In this document: positions 1 through 4,648 of the stretch, one piece after another
Numbering within the stretch: the first letter of the stretch is position 1
Layout of the letters: each line of letters starts with the position of its first letter
From: Actinomycetota bacterium
GTDB taxonomy: Bacteria; Actinomycetota; Thermoleophilia; Gaiellales; Gaiellaceae
Reading direction: 5' to 3'
Assembly (NCBI GenBank): GCA_013817555.1
Contig: JACDCN010000033.1
Span: 1-11,956 of the forward strand
Length of the DNA stretch: 11,956 nt
The notes under the pieces: model-generated
The model's input: only the letters and a program-made list of their open reading frames with translations
The model's database searches: none
What the model was told of the DNA's origin: nothing
Translations under genes and position numbers: made by a program

Positions 1-218
1 TGCTCGTCGAAGTCGTTCGAGAGCGGGTCGTAGACGGAGCTGTCGGCAACGGAGAGAGTGACGAGAGCGCCGAGAAGCTCGAGCGGCACGACGACGACCA
101 GCACCGCGAGCACGAGCGTTCGCCAGTGCCGGGTCGTGATCTTGATCCCGACGTCGAGGATCTCGCCGATGCCGAGCGGGCGGAGTTGCGGAACCGTGGT
201 CGGCTCGACGGGGCTCAC
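1..218 (-). CDS. Membrane protein, N-terminal part (runs off window)
   Basis: Reading leftward from a GTG at 216-218 gives 72 uninterrupted codons to the window edge. The protein begins VSPVEPTTVPQLRPLGIGEI, continues LDVGIKITTRHWRTL, then has a strongly hydrophobic stretch (LVLAVLVVVVPLELLGALV, about residues 35-53). The 'LRPLGIGEILD...' opening followed by a membrane helix is the usual N-terminus of actinobacterial multi-pass membrane proteins often annotated as glycerophosphoryl diester phosphodiesterase membrane domain-like; their function is not established. An alternative in-frame GTG lies at 237-239, and neither start has a convincing ribosome site. A short hairpin (GTGGCG 219-224, CGCCAC 234-239) sits just upstream. 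Before the island inserted, this gene lay directly downstream of the tRNA-Arg. The C-terminal part is outside the window. Confidence 0.7.
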   Translation of the reverse strand, partial: MSPVEPTTVPQLRPLGIGEILDVGIKITTRHWRTLVLAVLVVVVPLELLGALVTLSVADSSVYDPLSNDFDE

Positions 219-269
219 GTGGCGCAGTCTGCACGCCACTCCGGGTAAACGTGCAGAGGGGATGAAGAG

Positions 270-321
270 TGCGCCCGGTAGGAATACGGCCGAACCTACG
301 ACCTCTGGCTCCGGAGGCCAG
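270..321. repeat. Left attachment site, partial tRNA-Arg copy (attL)
   Basis: Positions 270-285 and 291-321 match 6546-6561 and 6562-6592 exactly. Together they cover the tRNA from the 5' strand of the anticodon stem to the discriminator base. Five extra bases (ACGGC, 286-290) fall in what would be the T loop, and identity stops at 322. This is the displaced 3' end of the host tRNA gene, no longer functional and free to mutate. The 31 bp spanning the anticodon arm are still perfect. Confidence 0.85.
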
Positions 322-411
322 TCGGGGGTTACTTTGGGTGCCTCTCCGCTACCCAACACCGCTCTGTTGAGCCAAACGGTTCCTGTGGATTCCCCGTCGT
401 TTCGCAGTGTC

Positions 412-433
412 GCGTGACACGGACGTGACACGG
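412..433. repeat. 11-bp-period doublet, left end (putative integrase arm sites)
   Basis: CGTGACACGG occurs at 413-422 and again at 424-433, a spacing of 11 bp. The whole 22-bp block is identical to 6455-6476 at the other end of the element and in the same orientation. It starts 91 bp inside the left tRNA repeat. Paired arm-type sites one helical turn apart flanking the core are typical of tyrosine integrases such as mycobacteriophage L5. Binding by the 4638-5825 integrase is inferred. Confidence 0.65.
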
Positions 434-591
434 GGCTCGCCGGCGTTCGTGAGAGCCTTCGTGCGACGCTAACCGCTCGGGACGGTGCTGGAGCAGTGGC
501 GGGCGATGTCCGGGTGTGGCGGCAAGTGGCTTGGCTCTGTCGTTTCCGGGCATCACTCGCGATGGCTAATCGGCAGCGTCTCCAGACGTTT

Positions 592-610
592 GGGGACTTT
601 CCGGGGACTT
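592..610. repeat. 11-bp-period doublet GGGGACTT
   Basis: GGGGACTT occurs at 592-599 and 603-610, 11 bp apart. It has the same geometry as the end doublets but a different sequence, and no copy is visible at the right end. It could be a second class of integrase or excisionase site, or a relic of an earlier integrant. Confidence 0.45.
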
Positions 611-737
611 CGGCGGCCAGGCATAAAGCCGGCACCTTGGCGCTTTCCCGCCCGGAAAGGGAAGGCACTAGGCGGGGAGCCGATTCCGCTCAACAGTGCG
701 GTTCGTCCAGGTCGTACCTGCTCCGCGATGCGCTGCT

Positions 738-757
738 GGTGTGGTCCCGGTGTGGTC
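738..757. repeat. 11-bp-period doublet GGTGTGGTC
   Basis: GGTGTGGTC occurs at 738-746 and 749-757, again 11 bp apart. It lies about 55 bp upstream of the GNAT start, so it may be an operator for that gene. It could equally be another recombination-protein site in the island end. Confidence 0.45.
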
Positions 758-812
758 TCAGAAAATGTTGTGGGACGCGACCGGGCGCGGCTTGTCGCAC
801 GCCGGGGAATCT

Positions 813-1325
813 ATGCGCGTCCGCGCGCGTTCAACTCGTCACATGCATGCGCGCTACCTCAACGGGCTCACCATACGGTCGCTTGCGAACGGCGATACCG
901 ACACGATCGCGGCGCTCTTCGCGCGGCTAGGCGACCGATCGCGCGAGAAGCGATTCTGCGGCGCGAAGCCGCGTCTTTCGGACATTGAGCTCCACGCACT
1001 CGCGCGCGTAGACGACGACCGTCACGTCCTCGTCGGTTACGTGGACGGCGACTCGAAACCCGCCGCGATCGCCCGGCTCGTGCGAGGCGGCAAGCAAGCC
1101 GAGGTCGCGTTCGCGGTCGCGGACGTCTACCAGGGCCGCGGTATCGGATCCTCGCTCGGGGGCGCGCTCGCCGCCGACGCACGGGCAGCCGGGATCAGCG
1201 AGCTCGTCGCGATGGTGTGCAGCGACAATGCCCCGATGGTCTCGCTCCTGAAGCGGCTCGGTCAGTCGTTCCAGGCGAGCTGGAGCGGTCGCGAACAGGA
1301 GCTCGTGGTGGGGCTCGAGTCCTAG
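813..1325 (+). CDS. GNAT-family N-acetyltransferase
   Basis: This is a 170-aa protein of the GCN5-related acetyltransferase fold, which moves an acetyl group from acetyl-CoA to an amine; the substrate cannot be told. Motif A is clear: VAFAVADVYQGRGIGSSLGG, with the CoA-pyrophosphate loop Q107-G-R-G-I-G112. The C-terminal 'MVCSDNAPMVSLLKRLG' segment is the usual beta5/helix region. The N-terminal part 'LTIRSLANGDTDTIAALFARLGDRSREKRFCGAKPRLS' resembles actinobacterial GNATs with 'IRPIRPDD...LSPESRYRRFFGPKPRLS'. I chose ATG 813 because GGGGA stands 5-6 nt before it. ATG 843 fits the family's usual N-terminus but has no ribosome site. The gene stands alone as cargo near the left end, convergent with the ligase gene 11 bp away. 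It could modify a protein or a small toxic molecule. Confidence 0.82.
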   Translation: MRVRARSTRHMHARYLNGLTIRSLANGDTDTIAALFARLGDRSREKRFCGAKPRLSDIELHALARVDDDRHVLVGYVDGDSKPAAIARLVRGGKQAEVAFAVADVYQGRGIGSSLGGALAADARAAGISELVAMVCSDNAPMVSLLKRLGQSFQASWSGREQELVVGLES

Positions 1326-1336
1326 GAACGCGAGGT

Positions 1337-1945
1337 TCAGCCGCGGCCCGGCGACGATGTCGAGACGCTCGCCCGACGCTCGTGCTTCCGAGTCATCGCC
1401 TCTCGCTCGGCGTCGCGCCGCCAGTAGTTCGGATTCTTGATCTTCACCCAGCCGCGATCATTCGATCGGTAGAGGCTCGAGTGGCTCTTCGCGACAACAC
1501 CCTCGAACCCGAGCTCGCACACCGCGGTGAAGAGCGCCCGGCCGTCGTCGAACGTCTCTGACGTCGTCCACGCATGACCGTCGAGCTGGTGACGCTCGAG
1601 AATGCGTCTGCGTTCAGAGTACGGCCGCACCGTCAGGTCGACGCCGTCCTGCCGGAGCACGTCGAAGATTACGAACGTCAGCGGAACGGACATGTCGCGG
1701 TTGAGCACCCGGCGGCAGACGAGAGGGAAATACGGCTCGCTCCCCTTCCACGCGACGAGCTCTCCGTCGAGCACCAGCCCGGCAGGAAGCGCTCGCAGCT
1801 CCGGCAGCACGGGCGTCATATTCCAGCCGCGGCGGCTGCGAATTGCTAGCCCGTCCTCAGTCGAGACGATCGCGCGGAAGCCGTCCCACTTCAGCTCGAA
1901 GGACCACCCCGAGCCGGAGGGCAGAGGCGCAGGGTGGGACAGCAT
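1337..1945 (-). CDS. ATP-dependent DNA ligase, nucleotidyltransferase domain only
   Basis: The 202-aa protein carries all adenylation motifs of ATP-dependent DNA ligases of the LigC/LigD type. Motif I is ELKWDGFRA (nucleophile K19, R24), followed by the SRRG arginines (37-39). Motif III is LDGELVAW (E62), FDVL lies near 94-97, motif IV is EGVVAK (E148, K153), and motif V is WVKIKN (K168, K170). After motif V only about 30 basic residues follow, so the OB-fold found in LigC, LigD and viral ligases (about 100 aa more) is missing. There is no Ku, primase or nuclease gene next to it. A TAG stop lies 10 codons upstream of ATG 1945, so this is the first good start, although no ribosome site is visible. 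The gene follows a 75-aa charged protein by 43 bp on the same strand, suggesting an operon. It may seal nicks formed during element recombination or repair. Confidence 0.85.
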   Translation of the reverse strand: MLSHPAPLPSGSGWSFELKWDGFRAIVSTEDGLAIRSRRGWNMTPVLPELRALPAGLVLDGELVAWKGSEPYFPLVCRRVLNRDMSVPLTFVIFDVLRQDGVDLTVRPYSERRRILERHQLDGHAWTTSETFDDGRALFTAVCELGFEGVVAKSHSSLYRSNDRGWVKIKNPNYWRRDAEREAMTRKHERRASVSTSSPGRG

Positions 1946-1988
1946 CGGGTCAGGCAGCCGCAGGGCGAGGGAAAACTAGCGCGAGGCG

Positions 1989-2216
1989 CTACGCGTCGCG
2001 TTTCTTGCGGTCGCGCTTCTTCCGCGCAGCATCCCGCCGTGTGCGTTCTTCAGGCGACGCGTGGCGATCAGAGGTGGCGGAATGGTCGTCCCAGTGCGCC
2101 CGCTCGGAATCCGTCATCTGACGAACGACGAGCTCCCCCGAGGAGACCTGGTCGCGAATGTGCTCGAGCTGCCCCTCGCGTGCGTCTTCCTCTCGTTCGT
2201 GTCTCGGGTGGGCCAT
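1989..2216 (-). CDS. Small highly charged hypothetical protein
   Basis: This 75-aa frame reads MAHPRHEREEDAREGQLEHI onward and ends in a lysine/arginine-rich tail (RRDAARKKRDRKKRDA). It has no signal peptide, membrane segment or recognisable domain. The composition, with acidic/basic N-terminal helix, a central MTDSERAHW segment and a basic tail, is like small nucleic-acid-associated or ribosome-associated proteins, but that is only an impression. The start ATG 2214-2216 has AGG only 2 nt upstream, which is too close for a normal ribosome site. It precedes the DNA ligase by 43 bp in the same direction and may be co-transcribed with it. I do not recognise the family. Confidence 0.5.
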   Translation of the reverse strand: MAHPRHEREEDAREGQLEHIRDQVSSGELVVRQMTDSERAHWDDHSATSDRHASPEERTRRDAARKKRDRKKRDA

Positions 2217-2262
2217 CGCCTATTTATCGACCGAGAGCTCGGTTTCTGAAACATAGGTGCGT

Positions 2263-2286
2263 GCCGCCGAAGTACAAGAAGGCGGC
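2263..2286. other. Inverted repeat GCCGCC/GGCGGC
   Basis: GCCGCC (2263-2268) and GGCGGC (2281-2286) form a perfect 6-bp stem with a 12-nt loop in the divergent intergenic region between the 75-aa and 91-aa genes. There is no T run, so it is not an obvious terminator. It could be an operator or chance in GC-rich DNA. Confidence 0.3.
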
Positions 2287-2308
2287 GATGAGTTGACTTA
2301 CGGCTGGC

Positions 2309-2314
2309 TAGACT
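2309..2314 (+). promoter_or_regulatory. Putative -10 element (TAGACT), leaderless start
   Basis: TAGACT lies six bases before ATG 2321, the spacing expected if transcription begins at the start codon, as in the leaderless mRNAs common in Actinomycetota. A TTGACT at 2293-2298 is only 10 bp upstream, too close to act as its -35. The same hexamer occurs upstream of the tRNA gene (6629-6634, minus) and after the integrase (5853-5858). Confidence 0.4.
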
Positions 2315-2320
2315 CTGCTC

Positions 2321-2596
2321 ATGCCTACTCCAGTCGGCTGGGCGGTCAGATTTGCAGTTAGCCCTTCAGGACGAAAGGTGATGAAAAGAGCCATCCGCAC
2401 TGCGCGGAGCGAGGAGGGGCGCAAGCTGATCGCTCAAGCACGGACGGTCGCGAACAGTGCTGAGGGACGCAGGCTGATCGAGCAGGCCAAGCGTGTCGGC
2501 AAGTCCGCTGGCCAGGCGGCGGCGTCGCCAGAAAACCGAACGCGCTTCGACACACTGCGCGATCGGCTGCGCGTGCCCGGCTCTGACTCACCCTGA
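2321..2596 (+). CDS. Small helical protein with 16-residue repeats
   Basis: The 91-aa protein contains three successive 16-residue units: residues 14-29 (SPSGRKVMKRAIRTAR), 30-45 (SEEGRKLIAQARTVAN) and 46-61 (SAEGRRLIEQAKRVGK). A diverged fourth unit is SPENRTRFDTLRDRL (69-83). The shared pattern is S-x-x-G-R-[KR]-x-[IM]-x-x-A, which predicts amphipathic helices broken at each S-x-x-G-R turn. There is no signal peptide or membrane segment, and the charge is strongly positive. The conserved periodicity is the main reason to believe it is coding. There is no ribosome site; a TAGACT -10 box 6 nt before the ATG suggests a leaderless mRNA. The function is unknown. The basic repeated helices could bind nucleic acid or membrane surfaces, which is inference only. 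Confidence 0.6.
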   Translation: MPTPVGWAVRFAVSPSGRKVMKRAIRTARSEEGRKLIAQARTVANSAEGRRLIEQAKRVGKSAGQAAASPENRTRFDTLRDRLRVPGSDSP

Positions 2597-2703
2597 GCTG
2601 GACGCGAATAACGTACGAGACGCTGACGTCATCGGACGGTAACTCGTCGAGGGTCTCAGGCAGGATCACGCGCCAGACGCGGAGACTGTCTGCCAGGTCG
2701 CGC

Positions 2704-2907
2704 ATGTTTGGCGCGTGGAGCAAGAGGTACACACTCCGCATGATCGATAACCGCGCACGAGTCTCTGCCCTCAGTTCAAGGCGTTCGGGCAAGCTGGCAA
2801 GCACACTGAAAAGGCTTTACAACGAGCGTCTCCGCGCCAAATATTCGGGCTCAGTGCGAAAAACCCCGGCCACGCGTGCCCGCCGTGGTTCCGGCAAAGC
2901 AGCCTGA
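2704..2907 (+). CDS. Possible small basic protein (weak)
   Basis: A 67-aa frame starting MFGAWSKRYTLRMIDNRARV and ending RARRGSGKAA is rich in Arg, Lys and Ser with no domain. No ribosome site precedes it, and third-position GC looks lower than in neighbouring genes. Its frame continues after the TGA directly into the membrane microprotein at 2932-3063, so the two may once have been one frame. The opposite strand over 2598-2741 also reads plausibly. I rate this as uncertain; the 2597-2931 stretch may hold no gene. Confidence 0.25.
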   Translation: MFGAWSKRYTLRMIDNRARVSALSSRRSGKLASTLKRLYNERLRAKYSGSVRKTPATRARRGSGKAA

Positions 2908-2931
2908 GTACAGCGCTCGGCTCGGATCCGT

Positions 2932-3063
2932 GTGCGACTCTCTCGGCCGCTTCGCTGGGTCGTGGCACTACTCGTCGTGTTCGTGATCGGCGCGGTGATT
3001 TTCCTCCTGGTAGCGCCGGTTCTCGCCGCTTTCCCCATCGACTCTTTGACAGGCGTAGAGTAA
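2932..3063 (+). CDS. Single-pass membrane microprotein
   Basis: A GTG at 2932 opens a 43-aa frame: three basic residues in the first eight (VRLSRPLR), then a hydrophobic helix of about 25 residues (WVVALLVVFVIGAVIFLLVA, then PVLAAF), then the polar tail PIDSLTGVE. This is the typical layout of a small Nin-Cout inner-membrane protein. It ends at TAA 3061-3063, 42 bp before the next gene. GGA stands only 3 nt before the GTG, a weak ribosome site. Synonymous positions are varied while the helix is unbroken, which supports coding. The function is unknown; it may be co-transcribed with the 120-aa gene downstream. Confidence 0.5.
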   Translation: MRLSRPLRWVVALLVVFVIGAVIFLLVAPVLAAFPIDSLTGVE

Positions 3064-3105
3064 GCGAGCTGCGGCAGTTCCAAAGCAGTCGCCGGAAGGG
3101 ATGCG

Positions 3106-3468
3106 ATGACGGGGGATAATCGGGACGATCGCCTAGCGAAAAACGAGAGTCTCTTCCGGGAACACAACGAACGCATAGAACCGCACAACGCGGTCCATAC
3201 CTGGGTGAACCCTGCGTTTGCTGATTGGATCTGCGAGTGCGCGGACGAAGGCTGTTCCGTACCGGTTCGACTTACGGTCGCCGAGTATGAAGCAGTCCGC
3301 CTCAAGGCAACGCGATTTCTCGTCGCGCCGAGCGAAGATCACGTCATGCCAGACGCCGAGTGCATCATCAGGCGCGAAGAGCGCTACTGGATCGTCGAGA
3401 AGCGTGGACGGGCGGCCGAAGTGAGCGAGAAGTTCGACCCGCGTTCACGGCAGCCCAGCGAGCGGTAG
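3106..3468 (+). CDS. Conserved small protein with CxC-x4-C cysteines
   Basis: The 120-aa protein resembles a family of uncharacterised actinobacterial proteins of the form 'NE.LFRE.NERI......F.CECAD..C...I.LT..EYE.VR....RF.V.P.H......E.V......Y.VVEK'. Visible here are ESLFREHNERIE (14-25), WICECADEGC (C43, C45, C50), LTVAEYEAVR (56-65), RFLVAPSEDHV (70-80) and YWIVEK (94-99). The cysteines with H79 could bind a metal, but this is unproven. The start is decided by GGAAGGG at 3094-3100, 5 nt before ATG 3106; the ATG at 3101 is out of frame and ends at once. The C-terminal 20 residues are polar and probably disordered. The function is unknown; its presence in the island marks it as accessory cargo. 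Confidence 0.75.
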   Translation: MTGDNRDDRLAKNESLFREHNERIEPHNAVHTWVNPAFADWICECADEGCSVPVRLTVAEYEAVRLKATRFLVAPSEDHVMPDAECIIRREERYWIVEKRGRAAEVSEKFDPRSRQPSER

Positions 3469-3509
3469 AGCATGGCCGTTTCAGCGCTCGAGTTTTTCTC
3501 GCGAAGAGC

Positions 3510-3958
3510 AGGCATTGCCCCACCCACTCGGGCCTTGCCACTCAGTTCGGTATGGCCGAGCTCGTCGGCAAGCCGCTCGCGACGATCTCAGACGCCCGCC
3601 TGAACACCAAATCGGATTCGACGCTCGCGGTCGAGCGGTTGTTGTCGATCTCGGGCGAGGACGTGCTGTCCGTTCCGCGGAAGTTCAAGCCCGACTGGAT
3701 CGGGAGGCTCTCGACCCGCTTCCTGATCCTGACGAACGAACTACCGCAGCTTTCGGATGCGTCGGGGACGATCGCGGGCCGCTTCGTCATCTTGACCATG
3801 ACCCGGTCCTTCTACGACGAGGAGGACCCCGAGCTCACGACAAAGCTGGTCGCTGAGGCTCCGGGGATCTTCAACTGGGCGCTCGAGGGCCTCGATCGGC
3901 TCACTGATCGCGGGCACTTCAAGCAGCCCCCGGCGAGCGCGGCGGCGCTCTGCCGCAG
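3510..3958 (+). pseudogene. Phage/plasmid primase-helicase (P4/D5 type), decayed C-terminal fragment
   Basis: The segment reads LATQFGMAELVGKPLATISD, then ARLNTKSDSTLAVERLLSIS, GEDVLSVPRKFKPDWIGRLS, TRFLILTNELPQLSDASGTI and AGRFVILTMTRSFYDEEDP, ending near RLTDRGHFKQPPASAAA. This matches the C-terminal half of the superfamily-3 helicase in phage/plasmid primases, including the sensor-like 'ILTNELP' and 'RF..L..TRSF' segments. The Walker A part, D5_N domain and primase domain are absent upstream. 'AGIAPPT' in another frame just before suggests the family's 'NVAGPT' and hence a frameshift near 3525. After 3958 the homology again breaks off, with 'MGGSPDE' in another frame perhaps continuing it. 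The replication function is therefore lost. It is the clearest sign of a phage or plasmid origin for the island. Confidence 0.8.
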
Positions 3959-3964
3959 ATGGGT

Positions 3965-4016
3965 GGTTCGCCGGACGAGGGGGGCGGCCTGGCCACTTGC
4001 CTCGGTCCGGCGAGCC
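3965..4016. other. Long imperfect inverted repeat
   Basis: GGTTCGCCGGACGAGG (3965-3980) pairs with CCTCGGTCCGGCGAGCC (4000-4016), with one mismatch and one extra base. The 19-nt loop contains the palindrome GGCCTGGCC. There is no T run on either side. It lies between the helicase remnant and the 97-aa gene, in an otherwise gene-free 188 bp. It could be an intrinsic RNA hairpin, a protein-binding site, or a factor-independent stop without U-tail. Confidence 0.45.
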
Positions 4017-4146
4017 GAGTATCGTCCCGCTCGTGTGGATTCGGCCCACGCACCTTCCGAGCGATGCGACAGAATGCGCGCGGCCTCCGGGCCAGCGGCC
4101 GAATCGCTGTGCTCGGGGGCCTTCGCGCTGAGCGAAAGGAGGCGCC

Positions 4147-4440
4147 ATGAGCGCCACTCTCACCGAGACCGTCACGCTCGACCGTCGAGCCGTCATGGAT
4201 CTCCTCGTCGAGGCTGAGGCCGTCGCTGAGGTCTTCGAGATCCTGTCCGGCGTGTGCCCGACGAAGCTCACGGACAGGCTGACGCATCTTTCAGAGCGTG
4301 TCGCCGAAGGTGTGCTCGGCGACACGCAGGAGGGACCAAAGGGCGAGATCATCGGTCCGCGCGTCGAGCTCTGGGACGCCGCCAAGTCGCGGGCTCATGA
4401 GCTGCTCGGCCGATCCCCGGAGGGCGACGATACCCGCTGA
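4147..4440 (+). CDS. Hypothetical helical protein upstream of integrase
   Basis: This 97-aa protein opens MSATLTETVTLDRRAVMDLL and is predicted mostly helical and acidic (VEAEAVAEVFEILSG, LTDRLTHLSERVAEGVLG, ELWDAAKSRAHELLG). It has no membrane segment and no clear helix-turn-helix. The start is fixed by AAAGGAGG at 4137-4144, two bases before ATG 4147, a strong if slightly close ribosome site. The reading frame overlaps the next gene, which overlaps the integrase gene, so the three form a translationally coupled run. In integrative elements this position is often taken by an excisionase or small regulator. That role is possible here, but no family signature supports it. Confidence 0.72.
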   Translation: MSATLTETVTLDRRAVMDLLVEAEAVAEVFEILSGVCPTKLTDRLTHLSERVAEGVLGDTQEGPKGEIIGPRVELWDAAKSRAHELLGRSPEGDDTR

Positions 4441-4648
4441 CCCGCCGACAGCCAGGGAGCTCGCCGATCGCGCGGAAGTACTCCATCGTGAAGCCGAGGA
4501 GTTGTTGGACGAGGTCATTCGCACGACCCCGCCCTGGCTCATCCGCCTCGAGTCTCTGGCTGAGCAGCTGCACAGCGAAACCGTAGAGCTCGGCCTTGTC
4601 GCTGGCCCGACGCTCACGCTGATCCGAGGAGGTCGCGATGCCGACTGA
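4397..4648 (+). CDS. Small helical protein overlapping the integrase gene
   Basis: The frame gives 83 aa from ATG 4397. The convincing part is TARELADRAEVLHREAEELL, then DEVIRTTPPWLIRLESLAEQ and LHSETVELGLVAGPTLTLIR: long amphipathic helices, no membrane segment, acidic overall. ATG 4397 lies 41 bp inside the upstream 97-aa gene and has no clear ribosome site, so the true start is uncertain; coupled translation from the upstream gene is likely. Its stop (TGA 4646-4648) lies 11 bp inside the integrase gene. Tight overlap on both sides implies a shared transcript and function tied to the integrase, perhaps directionality or regulation. I do not recognise the family. Confidence 0.65.
   Translation: MSCSADPRRATIPADPPTARELADRAEVLHREAEELLDEVIRTTPPWLIRLESLAEQLHSETVELGLVAGPTLTLIRGGRDAD

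Larger units (their letters stand above)
434..812. other. Left-end non-coding stretch of the island
   Basis: I see no convincing gene between the left repeat and the GNAT gene. Open frames here are overlapping, lack good ribosome sites and give arginine/serine-rich low-quality proteins. The stretch holds two further 11-bp-period doublets (592-610, 738-757) and one hairpin (CTTTCC 643-648, loop 649-653, GGAAAG 654-659). It may be old attachment-site DNA or a decayed gene. Confidence 0.5.

Noticed and set aside
219..239. Terminator for the original tRNA
   Set aside because: The GTGGCG/CGCCAC hairpin is short, has no T run and sits at the start of the membrane protein gene.
412..757. CRISPR array
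   Set aside because: Repeats occur only as pairs with no regular spacers, the repeat units are 8-10 bp, and no cas genes are present.
485..988. Open frames in the left end of the island before the GNAT gene
   Set aside because: They overlap one another and the GNAT gene, lack ribosome sites and have atypical composition.
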